Positions 41,216 to 47,235 of a stretch of 47,235 bases of DNA are shown piece by piece. Position 1 is the stretch's first letter. Every line of letters begins with the position of its first letter. The notes beneath the pieces are model-generated. The model was not told the DNA's origin, did not search any database, and worked only from the letters and a program-made list of their open reading frames with translations. Made by a program: the position numbers and the translations under genes. This DNA is from Chitinophagaceae bacterium (lineage in GTDB: Bacteria > Bacteroidota > Bacteroidia > Chitinophagales > Chitinophagaceae). Location: positions 1 to 47,235 of the forward strand of contig CANCRO010000011.1 of NCBI GenBank assembly GCA_947380605.1, given 5' to 3'.

Positions 41216-42037
41216 ATGCAATTTATTTTGATGGGAAAGAAAATACTTCGCTGGACAAAAATTTTTGTTTTATTTTATTGCATTTTGGGTATAGCCTTGT
41301 ATTATTTGCAAGATTATTTTTTATTTCATCCAACTGTTTTACCTCGAAATTATCAGTATCATTTCGAGGTGCCTTTTGCAGAAGTCGAAATCCCTTTCAA
41401 CAAGACCGACACACTCAATATGGTGAAGTTTACACCGGTAGATTCTGTGAGAAAAGGAGTGGTGATATATTTTCATGGAAATAGAGAAAATATAAATCGG
41501 TTTGCAAAATTTTCAACCAATTTCACGAAACTTGGTTACGAAGTGTGGATGGCAGATTATCCTGGGTATGGAAAATCAGTGGGTAATAGGACTGAAAAAA
41601 TATTATATCAGCAGTCCATTCAGCTATATAAAATGGCCGCAACTAAATACGCAAAGGATAGTATAGTGATTTATGGAAAGTCATTTGGTACTGGAATTGC
41701 AGCTTACTTGGCTGCTGAATATGATTGCAAGCAATTAATTCTTGAAACACCTTATTACAGTATTCCTGATTTATTGGACGCTTATACTTTTATTTATCCT
41801 ATGCAAAGGATGTCGAAATATAAAATTCCAACTTACCAATATTTGGAAGACCTCAAAGTGCCTATCACTATTTTTCATGGAACCAACGATGGGGTCATTC
41901 CTTATCGCTGTGCAGAAAAATTAAAAGGAGTGCTGAAACCTACTGACCAATTTGTTACAATAGAGAAAGGATCACACAATGATTTAAATGACTTTCCCCT
42001 GTATCATCAAAAGCTAGATTCTTTGTTAAAGCTCTGA
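41216..42037 (+). CDS. Membrane-anchored alpha/beta hydrolase, tandem paralogue of the preceding gene
   Basis: N-terminal TM; YFHGNRENINRFA, YGKSFGTGIAAYLAAE (GxSxG), HGTNDGVIP, KGSHNDLNDF. Confidence 0.85.
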   Translation: MQFILMGKKILRWTKIFVLFYCILGIALYYLQDYFLFHPTVLPRNYQYHFEVPFAEVEIPFNKTDTLNMVKFTPVDSVRKGVVIYFHGNRENINRFAKFSTNFTKLGYEVWMADYPGYGKSVGNRTEKILYQQSIQLYKMAATKYAKDSIVIYGKSFGTGIAAYLAAEYDCKQLILETPYYSIPDLLDAYTFIYPMQRMSKYKIPTYQYLEDLKVPITIFHGTNDGVIPYRCAEKLKGVLKPTDQFVTIEKGSHNDLNDFPLYHQKLDSLLKL

Positions 42038-42931
42038 TAGTAAGACGGTAGCTTTAGTTATTTTTAGTGAATAATTACCACCAATTTTAAGTGCATAATT
42101 TTCTTTATCATGGCTAACAGGAAAATGAAAACAAACTGGGTAATCATACTCATTTACAATATCATTAATTACCTCCTCCACTTTTTTGCCAAAGGGTCTT
42201 TCAGTGTCTTTTACAGCTGAGAATCCGCCTACAATTAATCCAGCAAGATTTGTTAGATTTCCGCTTCTTTTTAATTGATGTAACATCCTGTCTGTGCTGT
42301 AAATCAGTTCCCCTATATCTTCAATAAAAAGAATTTTATTTTTTGTTTTAATAGCGGACTTCGTCCCAATGAGATGGGTTATTAGCGAAAGATTTCCTCC
42401 AATTAATTCTCCTTTTGCCACCCCTAATTTATTAAATGGATGAGCCTTAGCGGTGTATTTTGCTTTTTTTCCTAAAAGCGCTTTGTGTAAAGAGGTAGTA
42501 AAATCATTTTCTCCTTTGTTAAATGCAGCTGCCATGGGGGCATGTAAGGTGGTGATTTTAAAATTACTATTAATATGAGCGTGCAATACGGTAATGTCAC
42601 TGAACCCAATGATCCATTTAGGATTCTTTTTAAATCGAGTGAAATCTAGTTGGTCAATAATTCTAGTCACTCCATATCCTCCTCTTCCACAAAGGATGGC
42701 TTTAATTCTATCGTCATCGAGCATTGCTTGTAATTCATTTAAGCGTTGTTCATCAGTACCTGAAAAATAGTTTTTTGATTTGCTTCCTAATGTTTTACCT
42801 ACCATTACTTCAAATCCCCATTGCTGAAGGGTTTCAATACAAGTTTGCGCTTTTTCTTTTGGCATATAACCTGCAGGGCAGCTAATGGCAATCCGGTCAC
42901 CTTTTTTTAAGTAGGGGGGCGTTTTAGTCAT
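42026..42931 (-). CDS. ldcA: LD-carboxypeptidase (MccF/LdcA, S66 family)
   Basis: LKKGDRIAISCPAGYMPKE, ILCGRGGYGVTRIIDQLDF, GFSDITVLHAHIN, FIEDIGELIYSTDRMLHQLKRSG. Confidence 0.92.
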   Translation of the reverse strand: MTKTPPYLKKGDRIAISCPAGYMPKEKAQTCIETLQQWGFEVMVGKTLGSKSKNYFSGTDEQRLNELQAMLDDDRIKAILCGRGGYGVTRIIDQLDFTRFKKNPKWIIGFSDITVLHAHINSNFKITTLHAPMAAAFNKGENDFTTSLHKALLGKKAKYTAKAHPFNKLGVAKGELIGGNLSLITHLIGTKSAIKTKNKILFIEDIGELIYSTDRMLHQLKRSGNLTNLAGLIVGGFSAVKDTERPFGKKVEEVINDIVNEYDYPVCFHFPVSHDKENYALKIGGNYSLKITKATVLLSEL

Positions 42932-43183
42932 TTTATAGAATTGATCTGAATCTTTTTAGAATCAGTTAACAATTTAAGAATTACCTACCATTTACAATAA
43001 AATTGTTTTTAATGGAATATTTCAATAATTCATACCTGCCCAATGGTATTTAATTAATGATAACTATAAAATGCAAAAACAGCTGCTTAAATTGGCCTGA
43101 TAATGCAATCTGTTGGGTTGAAGTAAAATAGAGTAGCATATGAATACTTGTAAAACCTCGATTTTTAAGCTATTTTTTGATTG

Positions 43184-43215
43184 TTTGGGTAATGTACTTG
43201 CTTTAGGTAAATTTG
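43184..43215 (+). promoter_or_regulatory. Bacteroidota-type promoter upstream of metG (TTTG - 20 nt - TAAATTTG)
   Basis: TTTG 43184-43187, 20 nt spacer, TAAATTTG 43208-43215; leaves a leader of roughly 130 nt before the metG ATG at 43349. Confidence 0.55.
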
Positions 43216-43268
43216 CATCGTTTAGATGGGGACATTAAAAGAGATGATTCCTCTCCCAGTATCTGATA

Positions 43269-43330
43269 AGTAGTTTTTAAATAAAGCTAAAAACTGCTAA
43301 AGGACTAATCACTTAGTTTATTGAACTAAG
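43269..43330 (+). promoter_or_regulatory. Two-hairpin structured leader upstream of metG
   Basis: Hairpin 1 AGTAGTTTTTA/TAAAAACTGCT (43269-43298, one G-T); hairpin 2 CTTAGTT-TATTG-AACTAAG (43312-43330), 18 nt before the ATG. Confidence 0.45.
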
Positions 43331-43348
43331 CACAACAATAATAAATTT

Positions 43349-45520
43349 ATGACTGATCCAAAACGATATTTAATTACTTCTGCCTTGCCTTATGCTAATG
43401 GGCCTAAGCATATTGGACATTTAGCAGGGGCATATTTGCCAGCAGATATTTATGTACGTTACCTACGTGCAAAAAAGAAAGATGTGGTGTATGTATGTGG
43501 AAGTGATGAGCATGGTGCAGCGATTACTATCCAGGCAATGAAAGAAAAGACTACGCCTAAGGAAATTGTAGATAAATACCATGCTATGTTAAAAAGTAAT
43601 ATGGCTGACTTAGGTATTTCCTTTGATATTTATCATCGGACTTCTGAAATATTGCATCATGAAACAGCACAAGAATTTTTTACTTTACTGAATAACCATG
43701 GAGATCTTGAAGTTAAAGAGTCTGAACAATTTTTTGATACTGAAGCGAATACATTTTTAGCAGATCGTTATATTGTTGGAACCTGTCCTGTTTGTTCTAG
43801 CGACAATGCTTTTGGAGATCAATGCGAAAAATGTGGTACTTCATTGAGTCCAGATGAGTTGATTAATCCAAGAAGTACATTGAGTGGAAATACTCCTGTA
43901 AAAAAGTTAACTAAGCATTGGTATTTACCATTGAATCGTCATGAAGATTTTTTGCGTAAATGGATTCTTGAAGATCATCAACAAGATTGGAAAGCAAATG
44001 TATTAGGACAGTGTAAAAGCTGGCTAGATATAGGTTTGCAGCCAAGAGCAGTAACGAGGGATTTGGATTGGGGGATTGCTTTGCCAGCTGATGTTGAAGG
44101 AGGAAAAGGTAAGGTCTTATATGTTTGGTTCGACGCACCCATTGGATATATCAGCGCCACCAAACAGTGGGCTATCGATAATGAAAAAGATTGGAAACCT
44201 TATTGGTATAATGATGATACCAAGTTGGTGCATTTTATAGGAAAAGATAATATTGTTTTTCATGCCATCATTTTTCCAGTGATGTTGAAATTGCATGGCA
44301 ATATTTTACCTGAAAATGTTCCAAGCAATGAGTTTATGAATTTGGAAGGCGATAAGATGAGTACGAGTCGTGGTTGGAGTATCGAAATGGATGACTATAT
44401 CAATGATTTTGTGAAGAAAGAAAATGGTGGAGATCAAATGGTAGATGCTTTGAGATATTATTTAACAGCGATTGCTCCTGAAACAAAAGATAGTGAGTTT
44501 ACATGGAAAGGATTTCAAGATTCAGTGAAAGGAGAATTGGTAGATGTATTTGGAAATTTTGTGAATAGAGCTTTTGTTTTGATGCATAAGTTATGTAAAG
44601 GAAAAGTTCCTCCACTTCATTCGGATATTTTGGATGAAGCAGATAAAACTTTATTTGCTGAATTGACAAATACTAAAGTGCGAATAGAAAATTTAATAGA
44701 ATCTTATAAATTTAGAGATGCATTATTTGAAGTGATTGATTTAGCTAGAAAGGGAAATAAATATATGCAGGACAAAGAACCATGGATTGTTGCAAAGCAA
44801 GTGGGAGATAATGGTCAGCCTACCCTCGAAGCTCAAAAGTCAATTGACAATTGTTTGCATATTTGCTTACAGTTGACTGCTAATCTTGCAGTTTTTGTTA
44901 ATCCATTCTTGCCATTTGCGGCTAAAAAAATGTGCCACATGATGAAGGTGGTTGATAAAATATTGGATTGGGAAAATGCAGGGTCTACCAAGTTGTTGAG
45001 TGTTGGATATTCATTGAGAGAGCCTCAATTACTGTTTAGAAAAATAGAGGATACTGAAGTGGCGGAGCAGGTAGAAAAATTAAAATTAAAAAGTCAACAG
45101 ATTAAAATGGAAAATGAAAAAAGTCAATCAGTAGGCGCTGCAAGTTCCACAGAAGCTCAACTATCGAATGCTGCGGATGATAAAAAGGTGATTGCTGAAA
45201 TAAATTTTGATGATTTTGCCAAGATCAATTTGAAAGTGGGAACAATAGTAACTGCTGAAAAAGTAGCCAAGGCGGATAAATTATTAAAGTTGGAAGTAGA
45301 TATGGGTACTGAAGTGCGAACCATTGTAAGTGGTATTGCATTGCATTTTTCGCCAGAGCAATTAATCGGACAACAGGTGGTGGTAGTGGCTAATCTTGCC
45401 CCAAGAAAAATGAGGGGAATTGAAAGTAATGGAATGATTTTGTTGGCAGAAGACAAGTCAGGTAAACTGCATTTTGTGAGTCCAACCAATGTAATAGATA
45501 ATGGAAGTGGCGTAAGTTAG
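43349..45520 (+). CDS. metG: Methionyl-tRNA synthetase with C-terminal tRNA-binding (EMAP-like) domain
   Basis: ITSALPYANGPKHIGHLAGAYLPADIYVRY, Zn motif CPVCSSDNAFGDQCEKCG, GDKMSTSRGW (KMSKS), C-terminal FDDFAKINLKVGTIVTAEKVAKADKLLKLEVDMG. Confidence 0.97.
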   Translation: MTDPKRYLITSALPYANGPKHIGHLAGAYLPADIYVRYLRAKKKDVVYVCGSDEHGAAITIQAMKEKTTPKEIVDKYHAMLKSNMADLGISFDIYHRTSEILHHETAQEFFTLLNNHGDLEVKESEQFFDTEANTFLADRYIVGTCPVCSSDNAFGDQCEKCGTSLSPDELINPRSTLSGNTPVKKLTKHWYLPLNRHEDFLRKWILEDHQQDWKANVLGQCKSWLDIGLQPRAVTRDLDWGIALPADVEGGKGKVLYVWFDAPIGYISATKQWAIDNEKDWKPYWYNDDTKLVHFIGKDNIVFHAIIFPVMLKLHGNILPENVPSNEFMNLEGDKMSTSRGWSIEMDDYINDFVKKENGGDQMVDALRYYLTAIAPETKDSEFTWKGFQDSVKGELVDVFGNFVNRAFVLMHKLCKGKVPPLHSDILDEADKTLFAELTNTKVRIENLIESYKFRDALFEVIDLARKGNKYMQDKEPWIVAKQVGDNGQPTLEAQKSIDNCLHICLQLTANLAVFVNPFLPFAAKKMCHMMKVVDKILDWENAGSTKLLSVGYSLREPQLLFRKIEDTEVAEQVEKLKLKSQQIKMENEKSQSVGAASSTEAQLSNAADDKKVIAEINFDDFAKINLKVGTIVTAEKVAKADKLLKLEVDMGTEVRTIVSGIALHFSPEQLIGQQVVVVANLAPRKMRGIESNGMILLAEDKSGKLHFVSPTNVIDNGSGVS

Positions 45521-45584
45521 CATAATGCAAGTGAGCTGAAAAGACGATTTATAAAAAAGGCATTTTCTTTTAAAATGACTCGAT

Positions 45585-45609
45585 AAAACAGGCTGTAAAG
45601 GCCTGTTTT
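45585..45609 (+). terminator. Rho-independent terminator-like hairpin after metG
   Basis: AAAACAGGC-TGTAAAG-GCCTGTTTT followed by TATTTTTT. Confidence 0.8.
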
Positions 45610-45709
45610 TATTTTTTATGATGCTTTTAGAAAATGTCTTAATTTCGGATATTGTAAATAGTTGTTTAGCTAACTAAATTTTTAATCCCTTTGGGATAAA
45701 ACATCCAAC

Positions 45710-47235
45710 ATGCAAAGAATTATAAAAAAAGTGGCCGTCTTGGGAAGTGGTGTTATGGGAAGTAAAATTGCCTGTCATTTTGCAGGTATTGGCGTTCAGG
45801 TATTGTTATTGGATATATTGTCTCCCTCAGCTGAGGCGGACAAGGGATCAACCGCCCAGCGAAATCAAATCGTCAATGATGCATTATCAGCCGCATTAAA
45901 ATCTAACCCTTCTCCTGTATTTACTAAAGAAGTCGCAAAGAAAATAAAGACGGGCAACTTTACTGATAACATGAAAGATATTGCTTCTTGTGATTGGGTA
46001 ATAGAAGTAGTGGTGGAAAGACTAGATATTAAGCAGTCAGTATTTACAGAAGTAGAAAAATATAGAACTCCTGGTACTTTAATTACTTCTAATACATCGG
46101 GTATACCTATCCATTTAATGACTGCTGGGAGAAGTGATGATTTTAAAAAACATTTTTGTGGTACTCATTTCTTTAATCCTCCTCGTTATTTAAGGCTACT
46201 AGAAATTATACCTACTCCTGATACAGCTCCTGCTGTAATTTCTTTTTTACTAAATTATGGAGATTTGTTTTTGGGAAAAACTACTGTTCTATGCAAGGAC
46301 ACTCCTGCATTTATAGCTAATCGTATTGGCGTTTTCGGTATGATGGCTATTATGAATGCGATGGAAAAATTGCAGTTATCAATTGATGAAATCGAAGCTT
46401 TGACAGGGCCAATTATTGGCAGACCAAAATCTGCTACTTTTAGAACAGCCGATGTAGTGGGAATAGATACGCTGGTTAAAGTTGCAAACGGAGTGTATGA
46501 AAATTGTTTACAAGATGAGGCAAGAGAAAAATTTGTTATTCCTGGTTGGTTGAATAAAATGGTTGAAAATAAATGGCTCGGTGATAAAACGAAGCAAGGG
46601 TTTTTCAAAAAAATGGCTCCAAATGAAAAGGGAGAAAAGCAAATTCATGTGTTGAATTTAACAAGTCTAGAATATGAGCCAAGAAAAAAACCAAAGTTTA
46701 CAACTTTAGAAACAGCCAAACCAATCGAAGATTTACCCACCAGACTCAAAGTATTATGTAGCGGAACGGATAAGGCGGGTGAGTTTTATCGTTTATTTCA
46801 TTACCATCTATTTTCTTATATCTCTCATCGTATACCTGAAATTACCAATGAATTATATAGAGTGGATGATGGAATGATGGCGGGATTTGGATGGGAGGTC
46901 GGTGCATTTGAAAGTTGGGATATATTAGGTGTTGCAAAAACTATTGCAGCAATGAAGGAGGGTGGTTATAAGGTAGCTGCTTGGGTAGAAGAAATGTTGG
47001 CAGCAGGAGTGACTAGTTTTTATAAAGTGGAAAATGGCAAACGTTTTTTCTATGACATTTCTACTAAGGCTTATGCGGAAATGCCTGGAGGTACAGCATT
47101 TATAGTGATGAAAAATTTTGCTGGTCAAACCGTTTGGAAAAATAGTGCTTGCAGAACTTATCATTTAGGCGATGATGTTCTTGGCTTAGAGTGGTATACC
47201 AAGATGGGTAGTATTGGAGGTGAGGTGTTGGAAGG
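45710..47235 (+). CDS. 3-hydroxyacyl-CoA dehydrogenase (FadB/FadN-like), 3' end outside window
   Basis: ATG at 45710, open to the window end (no stop, so absent from the ORF track): MQRIIKKVAVLGSGVMGSKIACHFAGIGVQVLLLDI..., WVIEVVVERLDIKQSVF, SNTSGIPI, HFFNPPRYLRLLEIIP. Confidence 0.92.
   Translation, partial: MQRIIKKVAVLGSGVMGSKIACHFAGIGVQVLLLDILSPSAEADKGSTAQRNQIVNDALSAALKSNPSPVFTKEVAKKIKTGNFTDNMKDIASCDWVIEVVVERLDIKQSVFTEVEKYRTPGTLITSNTSGIPIHLMTAGRSDDFKKHFCGTHFFNPPRYLRLLEIIPTPDTAPAVISFLLNYGDLFLGKTTVLCKDTPAFIANRIGVFGMMAIMNAMEKLQLSIDEIEALTGPIIGRPKSATFRTADVVGIDTLVKVANGVYENCLQDEAREKFVIPGWLNKMVENKWLGDKTKQGFFKKMAPNEKGEKQIHVLNLTSLEYEPRKKPKFTTLETAKPIEDLPTRLKVLCSGTDKAGEFYRLFHYHLFSYISHRIPEITNELYRVDDGMMAGFGWEVGAFESWDILGVAKTIAAMKEGGYKVAAWVEEMLAAGVTSFYKVENGKRFFYDISTKAYAEMPGGTAFIVMKNFAGQTVWKNSACRTYHLGDDVLGLEWYTKMGSIGGEVLE

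Noticed and set aside
46255-47164. Minus-strand ORFs at the right edge (46255..46608, 46925..47164)
   Set aside because: Antisense to the clear 3-hydroxyacyl-CoA dehydrogenase frame.
1-47235. CRISPR array, tRNA/rRNA genes, IS elements, prophage, toxin-antitoxin or defence genes
   Set aside because: No repeat-spacer pattern, cloverleaf, transposase, integrase, phage structural gene or known defence domain was seen by eye; a tRNAscan-SE, CRISPRCasFinder and PADLOC run would confirm.

Overview
AT-rich Bacteroidota chromosomal window, probably Chitinophagaceae-like (an inference from protein style and TAnnTTTG promoter elements). It is densely packed with about 41 supportable CDSs, almost all housekeeping. 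Contents in order: partial uvrA; ElaA-type GNAT; divergent YkuD-like secreted protein; rarA; aspS; M14 peptidase; rpsT; sucA-sucB; two NOP2/Sun-type RNA methyltransferases; mnmA; VF530-family protein; two isocitrate dehydrogenases of different subfamilies side by side; thyA-folA; LysM/DPBB protein; ccmB/ccmC/ccmD-like genes; tdk; waaA; a nucleotide-sugar cassette (DegT aminotransferase, ugd, UDP-xylose synthase, UDP-HexNAc dehydrogenase, WbpP/TviC-like epimerase, rfbC, rfbD); kup; rhodanese; tandem alpha/beta hydrolases; ldcA; metG; and a 3-hydroxyacyl-CoA dehydrogenase running off the right edge that the ORF track omits. I saw no rRNA, tRNA, CRISPR array, transposon, phage or obvious defence locus, and no convincing evidence of a wholly new system. 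The best second-look items are the adjacent type I/type II IDH pair with substituted cofactor-determinant positions, a structured metG leader with its own promoter, a shared TAnnTTTGCA promoter motif (including near-leaderless cases), long perfect inverted repeats beside rarA, and a divergent YkuD-like protein with a GCLC motif. All calls are from reading the sequence by eye; no database search was run.
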